Origin: Lasiosphaeria ovina
Lineage: Eukaryota > Ascomycota > Sordariomycetes > Sordariales > Lasiosphaeriaceae
Assembly: GCA_033439765.1 (NCBI GenBank)
Contig: JAULSN010000003.1
Location: 6,076,001-6,140,000 of the forward strand
DNA: 64,000 bases
Direction: 5' to 3'
Shown here: positions 32,701-44,978 of the stretch, piece after piece
How positions within the stretch are numbered: the first letter of the stretch is position 1
How the letters are laid out: every line of letters starts with the position of its first letter
Made by a program: the position numbers and the translations under genes
Notes under the pieces: model-generated
Told to the model about the DNA's origin: nothing
Database searches by the model: none
The model's input: only the letters and a program-made list of their open reading frames with translations

Positions 32701-35700
32701 GAAAACGAACAGCTCGGCCGAGGGGTCGACCTCTAGGCCAGCCCACTCCTGCGCCTGGCGGCGTAGGTTACCCCTCTTCTCCTCGAAGCTCTGGTTGATC
32801 TCGATATCCTTGGACTGCTTGGAGATATCCTCGTTTGGATTCCAGTCGGCCGTATCTGACGGGTCAGGGTTGGGAAGCTGGCCAATGTTCTTCAAACTCC
32901 AGAAAATGGGGTACCGAGCAAGTGACCGATCACCGTACTTCCTCGACACGCCCACAGCTCCGAAACCGCGTTGGTGCAGCCGAAGGTAGCTAGCACCAGC
33001 ATGGAGCAAGTTAAAAACGGAGCCGTACTGCACGTAATCCTTCACTATTTCTGGGGACAGGTTGAAGACCTCGCACACCTCCTTCGCTTCATCAGGGGTC
33101 CTCATCGGCCACATGCCCTGGAACTCGGCGTTGTGGAGGGACAGGCAGACGGGGATGGTCTGTGGTAGAAGGTACAGCGGAGCAGCGGCGCCATGGTAGT
33201 CATTAATGTGGTAGATGTCGACAGGAAAGCGGCGGATTGCCTCGGCAATACAGCTATTCCAGGCACCATACAAGATGGCGCTCTCTATGTCGTCCATACG
33301 GGCGATGTACGGATCGGCCTTGGTCTGTTTACGGAAGATGGGAGCATCGAGGATGACGTAGGTGATGTTTTTGTAGATGTGGTAGTAAACGACGATCTCG
33401 TATGGCTGTCCCATAACGTCAACGAACATAGACTCGGCCTGTTCCATCCGGTCAGTGGGGTACTGGATGTCGCCGACCATGGGCACCACCCAAATAAGAT
33501 CAAGGTGTGATAGGGCATCGGCCATGAGCTGGGCCATGACACCCAAGCCGCCAATCTTGATCTTGATGCCAAAGTCCTCCATGTTGTATTCCATGGTGGC
33601 GATCAGCACCGTCCTCCTGCCTCCATTTTCACCAAAGGGGCCCAGCGCGGCGCTCGGGGGAGGTGGCGGAGTGATGGCACTCATCTCCACCCCTCTCCCG
33701 GTGCCCTTCATGTCAAGCTTGGACATGTTGCCAAGCTTCAAAGGACGCCAGCCCTTTGTGCTGAATCCGGACTTGTTGATCTTGACTTGGTAAAAGCTGC
33801 GGAAGTAGATCCACAGTGCCATGCAGCCGAACAAGAGAGGCAAGATGGCGAGAAGGGCAAAGATGATGATCTGGACCCAGATACTGCCGACGGGCTCGTA
33901 GTTGTACCTCCAGGTGGCATCGTTATATATGAGTCTGTATGCGAGAGCAGGCATTGGGGGGGGCGACGTAATGTTGATGACGTTGTTTGCCAGACTGCTG
34001 GGAGGGAGGCGGTCGACGATTCCATCACCGTCAATGTCGCCGTAAATGGCACCGGCATCGGGCTGGTTGTCCGGGTTGATGCCCCAGATGTTGAGCTGGA
34101 AGGTGGCGGGCCATTCGTACATGAAATGCAACTCCCACTTGTGGTGGTCAATGATAGTCATGGCTCCGGGCAAGCCCGCATCATAACCCCACTTGTTGTA
34201 CGGGCCGTGGATTTTGATGTGCGGGAACTCGCGTTCGAAAAGGATGTCGGGAGTGTCCGAGTGCTGCATGAAGGCCGAAGAACCAAGCGGCTTGCTGTAG
34301 TACTGGACCATGAGATGCTTTCCAGTCCAAGACTGCAGTGCTGTTCCTTCCCATGGCTGCTCCGTGATGAGTACCTTGGTCTTGGAGGAAGAGTAAGGAA
34401 CCCATTTGCTCCAAATCGTACCCCAGTTCGTGCTATAACGCCATAGCGTGGCGCCTGGGGCGTCGTGTTGGGCATACATGGTGTTACCCTCAACGACCAG
34501 GAGACTGCGCGAGTAATTTCCCGTTCCCGGGAAGACGACGGGATTATTGGGCCTGCCGAAGCGGAGCAGAAAATGGTCGATGGCGTCTGTGGCGACATTG
34601 TTCGCCGACGTCGCGTTGTTCACGGTGAGCTTCACGATACCCTCGCCGACATTCAGCAATGTCGCTTGAAACACCCAGGCCGACTGAACGGCTCCCGTGA
34701 ACGAGATCTTGTCGCCGCCGGTAAACTTGGGACAGGAGCTTTCGAACCCCACGCTCGTACCGTTGGGATTTGTGCCGTCGACAAACTGCAAGACTGAAAA
34801 GGCCTTCTTGACGGCGTCGCAGTTCATGGGGGTATTGAACTCGATGGTGATGTTTATCTTGCCATTGGCATTTGTCGAGTCAATGGGGAAGTCATGGCCG
34901 GGCGTGAACTTCGTAATCATCGGTGCGGGCTCTACCCATGACGGATCGGGAACGTAGGCGCGGAACTCGAACGGTTCCATCGTGATGCTACTGAGGCAGC
35001 CGGCCTTTTTGTCGCCGGTGAAGCCGTTGCTCTTTGTCGAAGCGGTCAACCCAATAGCGGCATCACTGCTGAACAGGTTTCGGACTTTGACATCAGAACT
35101 AAACGGGGCATAGAATGCCGAGCTCTCGTCGCTGCAGTCGAACGTGTACGTGGTGCGGTTCTGTTGGTTGTGATACACAAGCCACACTGGGTCTGCCTTT
35201 TCCGTCTGGACACCGCTGTACATACCTCGGGCAACGCTCCAGATGCCGAACTCGGTATCTTCGGAACTACCCACCAGGCGCTCATACCTGGTTTGGTTGG
35301 AAAGTTGTTCCAGCAGCCAGCCGTGCTCAAGGACTGGGTAATCTTCGCGAAGCGCGAACATGCGCTTGAAGATATTTCTGACGGGCGCCGAAGGATCCCT
35401 GTGGTCCCAGCCCACCGTCTCGTCGTGGCAGCCATCCGCTCCCTTCCCAAGCGGCCAGTCCACATACAGGTCGTTCACGAGCGAAAAGCAGCCATGTGCC
35501 TTCCAAGCCGGGGAAGGTGCGAATGACTGACGGCCAAAGACGTAATTCTCAGCCGTGCCGTCCAAAACATAAAGAGCCTGCTCTTCGCCGTAGTAAACCA
35601 ACGGAGCTCCAGGCAAAAGGAGACTCGTAATGAAATATGCGAGGAGCATGCGCTCGGTCCCGAGCTGAATGGTTGGCCACCGGAACACATCCTGGTTGGA

Positions 35701-37235
35701 AGAGCCATACAGATGGCGAGGGTCGAATTTGCCGTTGTTGGCATTGAAGAAGTCGTTGGTCGTGATCATGGTCTCCCAAGTCTTGACCCAGTCGGTCGGC
35801 AGATCGTAGCCGGCCTTCAGATTGCCACTCATGCCGAGGAACCGTGCCATGTATCGGTATATCGAATAGTGGAAAGCGCCGGCGTCCAAAGCGCTGTTCT
35901 TGTTCTCTCGAACGAAGTACTTGTCGGCGTCGGTCGTGTTTACGGGCAGAGTCATGGCCGTCTTCATGTCGAGGACTTTGGCCACACTGGGCTCGCGTCC
36001 GCGGCCGAGGTAGATGGACCCGAGTGTGTTTCCGGCGGTAATTTCACCCACAATCATGAAGTTCGTCTTGTTGTGCTTGGCAGCGCAATCACGCATCGCA
36101 GAACTCCAGTGCGCCTGCGCGTCAACGGTGACCTGGACGGCCTTGTCAATACGGAACCCGTCGATATCCAACATTGCGATGGTCATGCACGAGAAGCGCT
36201 CGAGGCGGGCGAGGACTGACGGCTCCCACTCGCGGAGACGATCCTGGACGGAGGCAAACTTTGCTAGCTGACGCTTCCAGTCGGGGTAAACGCCGAAGGC
36301 CTCGATATCACCGTACTGGTCGAAGTCGCTGTTGTAGCACCCATTTAACCCGTCCGGCTTGATGACGGTCCCGTCCTCGAACCAGAACTCGGGATACTTG
36401 CAGGTGTTGTTGTAGTCGTTGCCGATATCGAAGTCGAGATACTGCCGGTCCGTCTTCCACTGGACTCGATGTTCCGATTCCTGGAACGGGGTACTTTCGT
36501 TCAGATGTCCCTCGAAGCCAATGAGGTCGCCCATGCTACAAGGCGTCAGGTCAGGTAGTCTCGACGGAATTAGGGACTGCTTACGTCGCCATGGTGTTGT
36601 CCATCACAACATACATCCCCCTCTTGTGTATTTCGTCGATGGCGGTTTGCCATGTCAAGATGCTGCCGAAATGCTTGTCGAGGAGAGTCAAATCCAGGGG
36701 CTGGGGCACTCGTCAGTACGCAAGCTTGCATCCATGCACGTCAAAGTCGACATACCGAGTAGGAATCGGCACCCCACGGCTGATTGATGAAGGGTGACCC
36801 GGCAATGTAAAGGGCCTGGCGCGGTCAGTAACGAGCACGTCGTTTGTACGCCGAGCACTTTACCTTGATGCCCATGCCGGCAATGTAATCCAACGAGTCA
36901 GTCAGGCCAGACAGGTCACCGCCGAACCGGAGCTGGGTGCTCATCATGTCGGCCTCGAAGACGGTGCCGTTGATATCATCGTTTTCTGGGTCGCCATTGA
37001 CGAACCGGTCGATGAAGATTGTGTAGAAGGGGACTCTCCAGTTGTCCGGAGACGTCTGGTACTCGAAGCCGACATCGCGACTGCCCCAGTAGTTGAGGGG
37101 GTCTGTGGCGGACTGATTAGTGTTGAGATTGTAATCGAGGAATTCGCTGTCATATTTGAGTCCATTAACGAGTGTGGTGGTTGTCGCAACCAAGGTAAAA
37201 AGAAGGCGAGTCGAAAGCAACGCAAGAAGAGTCAT
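29761..37235 (-). CDS. ags1: Cell wall alpha-1,3-glucan synthase, seven exons
   Basis: Plasma-membrane enzyme that makes alpha-1,3-glucan for the fungal cell wall. About 2374 aa, the usual length for Ags/Mok proteins. Exons: 37235-36864, 36815-36756, 36700-36585, 36535-32276, 32211-31198, 31133-30757, 30686-29761; all phases close. Domain order: a signal peptide (residues 1-~25); an extracellular GH13 amylase-like domain with DGFRIDKAV (nucleophile Asp about 310), IVGEITAG (acid/base Glu) and SNQDVFRWP; a beta-rich linker; a transmembrane helix (WVQIIIFALLAILPLLFGC, about residue 1080); a cytoplasmic GT5 glycogen-synthase-like domain with KIGGLG, WSLQKGVDL and EPFGLVAVEFG (about 1140-1600); a Ser-rich linker (exon 5); and a multi-spanning membrane domain (from about 1940) proposed as a glucan exporter. 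It lies head to head with a GPI-anchored alpha-amylase gene. No defects seen. Confidence 0.96.
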
Positions 37236-39917
37236 CGTAGCCGCCGCTCACCACCTCATGGGAGCGACAGAAGACAAACAAACGAGAGACAAATGCTGCT
37301 TGTGAAAGAGAGCGACGTAGCCGCAGGCTTGACCTAGAATCCCCAAGACCAAGACAAGCAAGCCACAGCATCAACAAACGATAAGGAACGTGGATGTTGA
37401 AGGGAGGAGAAGATGTGCCCGCCGAGGCCGATAACAGATCTCTAGCAGCCGTGGCTCCCAACCCCACGACATGTTCTGGGCTCAGGTCACCGGTCCACTG
37501 CAGAAAGGGGCTTGGTTCCAGCCGGGGGTGAGGCGATGGCAGATGGCGCGGGAAGCTTGTGTGTTCCTTGCTTCCCAGGCCCATCCCCGTCTCCGTACTG
37601 TGCAGCGTACCTGAGTGCCCGCCCGTCTGGGATCTTGGTATGCCGGGGACGACAGGGGTTTGGACCAGTCGGTCCGCTGCATCTCCGCCGCGGGCCCTGA
37701 TTCGACCCCAAAAAAACTACCCCTTTGCAGTTTGCAGGCAAATCGCAAATCGGCGGTCGGCGAATAAGGGGCGGCAGCGGTGCATTGCCTTTTGCACGTG
37801 GTGAGCAGCCTGGGAGGAGCTGAGGGAACACCAAATGAAGCTTTTTATTTTTATTTTTCTGCCGTCCTGTTCTGTCTCGCCATGTTCCGCCTTGTCTCAG
37901 CTCTTTGCTGTCTCCCTGCCCACTTGAGCAGAGCCCGCCTTGGTGTTTCACTCAGCAAATATTCTGGGGCCGCCAAGATGCCCACTCGAATCGGATTTCG
38001 CGTTGTTTGGAAACTAAGGCACTAGCAAGACAGTGCAAACTCGAGCGTCGAGCATTGCTTGGCAAACGGCCCAATTTTCTTTTTTTTCGCTGCCATTGCC
38101 CCTTTCCCCTCTGCCCCACCGCATTGGCTGGGAGCCCAGGGTTCCCGGTTGTTGTGGGTATGACGGGCATTGCCACCGATATGAGCGACGCGACACAAGC
38201 GTTGCCTCGCTGGGAGCCTGGGCAATTGCTCTCTTCCCAACCGGGCGCGGTTGCGAACGATCGTTTCTTGAAACCAGGAAACTCGTGGAGCTCGTGTCTG
38301 CTATTCCCGTTCGCCCGTTCTGCACGAAACAAGGCCAGCGCTGCGCTGTGAGCGCCCAAGTGAATGGCGCCCGCCCGCGCTCGCGCGCTCGTTAAATGGG
38401 GGGCCACTGTCGACTCGTCGAGCAATTCAATCTCAGCCAAAACGGAGGAGGAACGGGGTCTGGAGGCAGGATTGCTCGTCTGCTGGGCCACACGCAATTT
38501 TCCCTGCTAAAAGTTGCAGCGGCGCTGTGATTTTGGCTGAACCCAGTCCAATTTTCTGGTGGGGTTCGCCAAGACAGCTGCATCATTAGCGCCCTGGATG
38601 CACGCACAATCTTGAAATGCCCCCTGTTGATTGGCAGGACCAAGGACAGTCGCAGTGGTGCCACCAACGGCTCCATTTCCATTTGCGTTCTGGCTGGGCA
38701 GGCGCAACCCAGCGCGCCGAAGGTACCTACCGAGTTTGGAACTTCCTGAAAGGCCACCCGTGACGGGAATGCGACGGAACTGGTCGTATTGCAATTCGAG
38801 CACTCGGCAGCGAGATACGCTCATTGACACTTGACAGCGGATGGGATGGGGGGTGCCGTGATATGCGGTCGATTTGTAATGGAGGTTCGCTAGCTGTGGT
38901 CGAAAATTGACATGGTATCCATCGCACAGTGCCGTTTATCAGCAACTGCCAACTGGACCGCAGCTTCTCGGCGGAACAGCGCGCCTGCTTGTGCCTGTGC
39001 CTGTGCCGTTGGCCGTGGGCGCGCGGGTTCCTCCCGAGTCTGACAAAGAAGGTAGAATCAATGGTGTCGGGCGATCGCTTTGCCCGCTGGCCCGAATCTG
39101 CTTCACTTTATTCACGTCATCGCATGTCGACGGCACTGAGGAAACAGCCGCGGCACTAGACATCTTGTCGTGCCGTGGCTGGGCATCGAGTTCCCAGTTA
39201 AGATGATCAGTAATGCGTGCAGTTTTCCGACTGTGGCAGTGCCAGCTAGAACATGAGTCGGACGCGCTGGCAGTGGGCAGCATGCAGCAGCTTCACAGTG
39301 CACTGACTGTACGAAATGAAGGACATCCAGGGTTCCCCTTGGCTTCCCAATGCGGAACTGCTCCTTTTTTTCAGTCCATTTTTTGGATACGAACTTGTCG
39401 CGCTATCGCCGGCGGCCGGACACGCGGGACAGTCGATTCGCACACCACCCCCCTTCCCCCTCCCTCCAGTCATTCGATAGGTAGTCGTAGGTAGTCGTTG
39501 GCAGAATCGCCATCTCACACTCTCTCCTCCTCTTTGCTACTGCACCCGCCAATCTGAGGCGCTTCTCGACACTCGTTTTTGTCCCCGTTTTTGCTGTTTG
39601 TACTTTGATGGACTAGGAAGGAAATTGCTGCATCTCTAACCCAAGTCGCTCGCTGTGCTCAATCCCGCGCGCGCCCACGAAAACATCAACCGAGACACAC
39701 GCACACGCACCGCACCGCACTCTACCGCAGTATATTACCTTGCCTGTTCTGCCTTGGTTCACACGCGTCAGAGCCTGCAGCCCGTCGGCCACCCGCCCCG
39801 CCAAGAAGTCTTTGGAGGCGTTTTGCCTGCTTGACGTCAACGGCGACTCGCAAGGTCTAATTCACTTCTCTTCTGAAGCGCGGCTCTACGCTGCTGTACC
39901 ACCCCGCCCGCATCACC
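37236..39917. promoter_or_regulatory. Bidirectional promoter region between ags1 and the alpha-amylase gene
   Basis: A 2.7-kb gap separates two divergent start codons of functionally linked cell-wall genes. It is GC-rich with C/T-rich tracts (for example around 38078-38120 and 39440-39545) and CA-rich repeats near 39690-39720. Short frames in it lack domains. A shared regulatory role is inferred from the arrangement; I could not assign specific factor sites. Confidence 0.55.
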
Positions 39918-41666
39918 ATGCGGTCTTCCGGCCTCAACGTGGCTGCCGCCGCGGGCCTGGCCTTCGCGGGCCTGTCCGCCGCCGCCAACGTGACCGAGTG
40001 GAAGACGCGGTCCATCTACCAGGTCATGATCGACCGCTTCGCCCGCACCGACGGGTCGACGACAGCCCCGTGCGACGATCTCTCCGTATTTTGCAATGGC
40101 ACATGGACTGGTCTTATCAACAAGCTCGATTACATTCAAGGTGAGAATGTCTCCTCCCACTTTCCCTCTGCTGCCCGCCGTCGCGTATCCATGGCCGCAT
40201 GTACCAACCTACCGTGCAGATATGGGCTTCACTGCCGTCCAGATCAGCCCCATCGTCACCAACATTGAGGAAGAGACGTCGGTCGGCATGGCCTACCACG
40301 GCTACTGGACCAAGGACATGTACGGCATCAACCAACACTTTGGCACCCAGAGCGACTTCCAGAACCTCGTCGCCGAGCTCCACAAGCGCAAGATGTATGT
40401 CATGGTTGACGTGGTGGTCAACAACATGGCGCAAAAGTTCGACAACAAGCTCCCCCCCAAGGTCGACTTCTCGCAGTTCGACCCCTTCAACGACCAGAAG
40501 TTCTTCCACCCCTACTGCAACGTCACCATGTGGGAGAACGCGACCGACTACCAGGACTGCTGGCTCTATCCCTATGGCGTTGCCCTCGCCGATCTCGACA
40601 CCGACTCGAGCGCCGTCGTGCAGGAGATGGGCAAGTGGGTCAAGGAGCTCGTGTCCAACTACTCCATTGATGGCCTGCGTATCGATGCCGCCAAGCACGT
40701 AGACGACGCTTTCCTTCCCCAGTTCGTCAACGCATCTGGAGTCTTTGCCTGGGGCGAGGTCTTGACCGGTGTCACCCCCGACATGTGCCGGTACCAGCTC
40801 AAGGATCTCCTCCCCGGCATGCCCAACTACCTCGAGTACTATCCCCTCAACGTGGCGTTCAACGGCGGCTCCATGGACGGCGTCTTGAAGATGAAGCAGG
40901 AGGCTGCCACCGGGTGCACCGATGTCCTGGCCCTCGGGTCTTTCATCGAGAACCACGATATGCCCCGCTTCGCCAGCCAGAACCCCGACATGGCTCTTGC
41001 CAGAAACGCCATGACCTATGTCCTGTTGAACGATGGCATTCCGACCAGTAAGTTGCGCTCTTCCTCTCTCTCACGCGCACTACTAACGCGTCTTTCTCCC
41101 CAGTCTATCAAGGCCAGGAGCAGCACTTCAAGGGCAACGGCACGCCGTTCAACCGCGAGGCTCTCTGGCTCTCGGGCTACAACACGTCGGCGCCGCTGTA
41201 CCAGCTCGCCAAGACGCTGAACAAGGTCCGCAACAACGCCATCGCACTGTCCAAGGACTACGTCGGCAAGACCTCGGAGTCCCTCCTGGCCGACACCAAC
41301 CACCTCTGCCTGACCAAGGGGCCCAACGGCAGCCAGGTCGTCTTCTGCGTCAACAACTGGAGCAGCACCGGCGCCAGCTACTCGCTCAACGTCGGCGGCT
41401 TCCAGGCCAGCGACGCCGTCGTCGAGGTCCTCACATGCACCACCATGACCGCCGACGGCACCGGCACCATCGCCACCTTCCAGGGCGCCGGCGAGCCCAA
41501 GGTCTACGTGCCTGCCGCCGCACTCAACGGCACCGGCCTCTGCCCCCAGACCACGGCAGCCAAGCCAATAGAAGGCACGAACAAGTCCCTCGCCTCGGCC
41601 GGCGCCGCCAGCAGCGTGCTGGTAGCGGCGATGGCCGGGTTCGCCGCCCTCTTCTTCGCTCTCTAA
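39918..41666 (+). CDS. GPI-anchored GH13 alpha-amylase / 4-alpha-glucanotransferase (AgtA/AmyD-like), three exons
   Basis: Predicted cell-surface enzyme of about 537 aa acting on alpha-glucan, probably in cell-wall alpha-glucan processing. Exons 39918-40140, 40220-41047, 41104-41666. It has a signal peptide (residues 1-~22). GH13 region I is DVVVNNMA (residues 138-145), region II GLRIDAAKH (nucleophile Asp 230), region III FAWGEVLTG (acid/base Glu 254) and region IV ENHDMPRF (Asp 321). The region I histidine of secreted amylases is Asn 143, a substitution known in fungal GPI-anchored AgtA-type enzymes that favour transfer over hydrolysis. The C-terminus (Ser/Ala-rich, then VLVAAMAGFAALFFAL) is a typical GPI signal. 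Such genes cluster with alpha-1,3-glucan synthase in aspergilli and modulate alpha-glucan content; the same linkage here supports that role. Confidence 0.94.
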
Positions 41667-44600
41667 GTCTAATGACAATGGGGGGCGCAAGGAAAGGGGA
41701 GTCGGGGTCAAGCCAGCTGTATTACATGGCTGAGGATGTTTTAATCAGGTGTCACTGTAAATACTTTTGTGTTGCCATTTCTCTGTCTTTTTGCACCTTA
41801 TTCCCTTGAGCGGCCAGTGTGTCATTTTCCCAGCTTCTTTCTTGTGTGGGGTAGCGGTCTCGTACTTCTCGCCGACTTCCTTACAGCTGCTGATTTGGCT
41901 CTGGCGCAACCGAGTTGGGCAAATAAGTTGGATGTTGGGGTCGCACGTCAATATCATATTTTAATGTGTCTCAGTCAGAAGTTTCTCTCGAACCAGTTAG
42001 GTAGTCAGGCAGGCAGAGGCAGGCAGTCAGAAATTTGAGGGTGTTGTTCAGCTTGCTGTGTCTCCTGTGCTCCATGGCTCCATGCCAGTGTCAAGTGTCT
42101 CTATCGGCTGTCTCGGATGGCAACATGGCTTTCCGCGCCTGTCTTGCTTCTAGAAGAGCGCTTGTGTGCCGTCGTGCCACGCCCGGTAAAACACTGTTTC
42201 GCCCGGTCAGGGCCGAACCTTGTTCCCTTGTTTGGGCCGTCAGCGCGTGTTCCGCCCTGTGCTTAGGACAGTGCATTCCTTAGATGTGGACTCTGAAGGG
42301 GTGATTTTTGGCCGTTGGCGAACATGGTAGCATTTCGTTAGGTATTTAATGAGACTGCAGTTAGTGTCTGTGTTTGCCAGGGAACACAAGCAAACTTGAT
42401 CTGAGTAGTATGTTAGTGGCGATAAGTAGATGGATAGAGTTCGTCCCTAAGGAGTCAAACACGATCTGACGGAGGTGGTACTTGTGATGCGGCGGACAGG
42501 CTATTGTCAGCAATAAATAAATATTAGCATGCGTTCTTTGAGTTAATCTTGAAGGATCTCTGGTCGTTTTGACACCGTGTGCACAAAGGTAAGCTCATGT
42601 CAAGCCCTCCTGACATCCACCTAGTACCTTCCTTTCTCTTCTACACTCGTTTAGGAATTATATTGTTAGTATTGCCCTGTTCCACGGACTTAGTTTACCT
42701 GCGAGACGCTAAGTTTCTTCGACAGTTCTAGGGGGGGAGTGACGAGGGAGATGAAAGAGAAAGGGGATTTAGAAGGAGGAAAAGAAAAGAAAAAAATCCT
42801 AAAAGTCAAAAAGGCAAAAAGGCAAAAAGGCAAAAAGGCAAAAAAGAATAAGTGAAGTATTATATATTTAAACTATTTGGGTATCTTTAATCAGTGAAGA
42901 TAAAAGAAACTTTGCTACGGGCCATGCAAGCGCGACAAGGCTAAGATTCTCATGGCTTCGATGGCGTCTAGTGAACGATTAGAGGTGGGCAGCTGTATAA
43001 AATCTCAGCCGCACTCCTGCCGAAACAATGCTGAAGCTTGGATTCCTGTCCACCAACCAAAGTGGCGTCTAAAATGTCCATTCTTAGAATCTGGACGTCT
43101 GAGCGGTAAATTCCGAGACCAATCAGGCTCTCGAGCTGACTCATACCGGAGCAATCCCCTCGGTGGTAACTCTCGATTATTTCTTGCTGAAGGAGCGCTC
43201 TACCCACATAGCAGGCAGGTGATCCGGTGATGGCAGATGATTTGTAGCATGGGATGTTTGCATTGCCCTTGCTCTTTGCTCTCGCTAGTGCTGGGGCAAC
43301 TAGAAACGCTGGCTTGAGGAGGAAGGGATGGGTGCACAACCCCTTGACAACAATTGCTCAAGCGGACCCATATAAGCATACCAACGATATCAGGAAATGC
43401 TCAACCTAACAATGATTTTGGGAGTTTAGAGAATTTTAAGCTACTATCCTATTTTGTACATTCAAGACTCATTTACCTTTAACCTACCTAATTTAGTTCA
43501 GATAGAGAAACTACACCAATCAATTAGCTCGGAGATTGGTGACAATACCACACCCCTTGCATTTTGTATTCATTTCCGTTTCCAGGCAACTGGCCATCCT
43601 TGTCAAGATTTTTCTGTCACCTCTGGAAACCTTCACCGTATTGCCGCGGTTCAGCTCCCGAACGTGTATCATCTCAACGATGTCACAGTGGTACAAACAA
43701 AGTGGCACATGATAGCCAATTTTACCACATCTCAGACGCTCATTGTCGCATATCCTGAGCCGCTATCAAAACTCAAAACCACAAACAAACGCAAACAACA
43801 AGAATCCTACCAGCTCGTGACGAGTATTGCGGAATTTCTCGACGACCGAATTTGCCGCAGCGGCGTGCCTTGATTGGGACAATTATAAAACCCCGGGCAT
43901 CTGCTCGAAGTCGACTCTTGCATCTGCATCGCCAATCCACCCTCCAGGAACATTCTAGAGACCCAGTCACTCGGAACACCACAAGAGGCATCTTCAAGAC
44001 CGGCCCATACACTTCAGGACGTCCATCACAGGGAACGAAACATCCACCGATAAAGCAGAACCTACGAGCCGCGCTGCGCAACAACAAAAGAACACACACA
44101 TGCATAGAAGCCGCAATGTTTAGTGTGATCGCCCTCAGCTTCGAATGCCCTTACTGAAGAACCTTTGTCGGTACGGGCTTCTGCTCCCTCATAAGATGCC
44201 CCGAAGGTACATCTAAGGGGTGCCATAATAGAAAGAACCGGGCTTATCAGACTCGGCCCGGGAAATAATGCAACGCTCCTGACTGCCAGAAGTCGACACA
44301 AACTAGTGGAAAGAGGCGCTAAGTTCTAAGACCGGCTGAAGGTGTCCTGGGTTTTGGAGTTTGGGGTGTCAGCGACAAAGAAGACGGACGGACTGGAGCC
44401 CATGAGGATTTGGTATCCGTGGACGGGGGAATGATCAGGTTTTCGGCGTGGGCGAGACGGTGAGGTTGGCGGTCGCGTAGACTTGAAGCGATGCTTAAAC
44501 AACTGGTATCTGGCTTGTCACGATGAAGCGAAGGTGGGGGCGAGAAGGATACGGTGAGGGGATACATGATTAACTGGGATGTATCTCGGCTCGGGACTGT

Positions 44601-44978
44601 TTGGCGCAGTCGCTCGCATGTACCTAACTTATGAGTTTCTCATGGCCAGCAATTGAATGATGGCATGAATTTTGGTTCTCATCATTGAAGAAAGAGGGGA
44701 AAATCATGAACAGCTGTTAGATTTAGCAGGTTTCTTGATTCAATCCGTGGGCCAATGATATCGATTCTCGCACTCAACGCTAACGGCATGGAGGCGACAT
44801 TGGAGAAGGAGGAAGCCTCATTCAAAGGCTCACTTGCCACCAATAGTGGATCAAATTTACTACGCCACCTCTTTGACTCCTTCCCCGCTTCTCCAGCTCT
44901 GCAGTTCCCGAAACTCAAACGACTGAGGTTACCGAAATCGGAGAGAAATGAGCTCCCGTTTCCTCGTCATTCAACACC
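41667..44978. other. Long intergenic region, no firm gene
   Basis: The first ~600 bp are probably 3' UTR of the amylase gene. An A-rich tract with tandem GGCAAAAA units lies at about 42810-42846. A plus-strand frame at 43454-43873 (139 aa) has no domain and low coding character. The frame region 44755-44978 likely contains the 5' UTR of the HET gene. Confidence 0.45.
42810..42846. repeat. (GGCAAAAA)n tandem repeat
   Basis: About four consecutive units of an 8-bp A-rich motif within a longer A/G-rich tract. Confidence 0.85.

Noticed and set aside
42810..42846. Tandem A-rich repeat considered as a CRISPR-like or telomeric array
   Set aside because: Units are 8 bp, contiguous and without spacers, and do not match TTAGGG.
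43454..43873. 139-aa plus-strand frame
   Set aside because: No domain, AT-rich composition and no supporting promoter or splice evidence.
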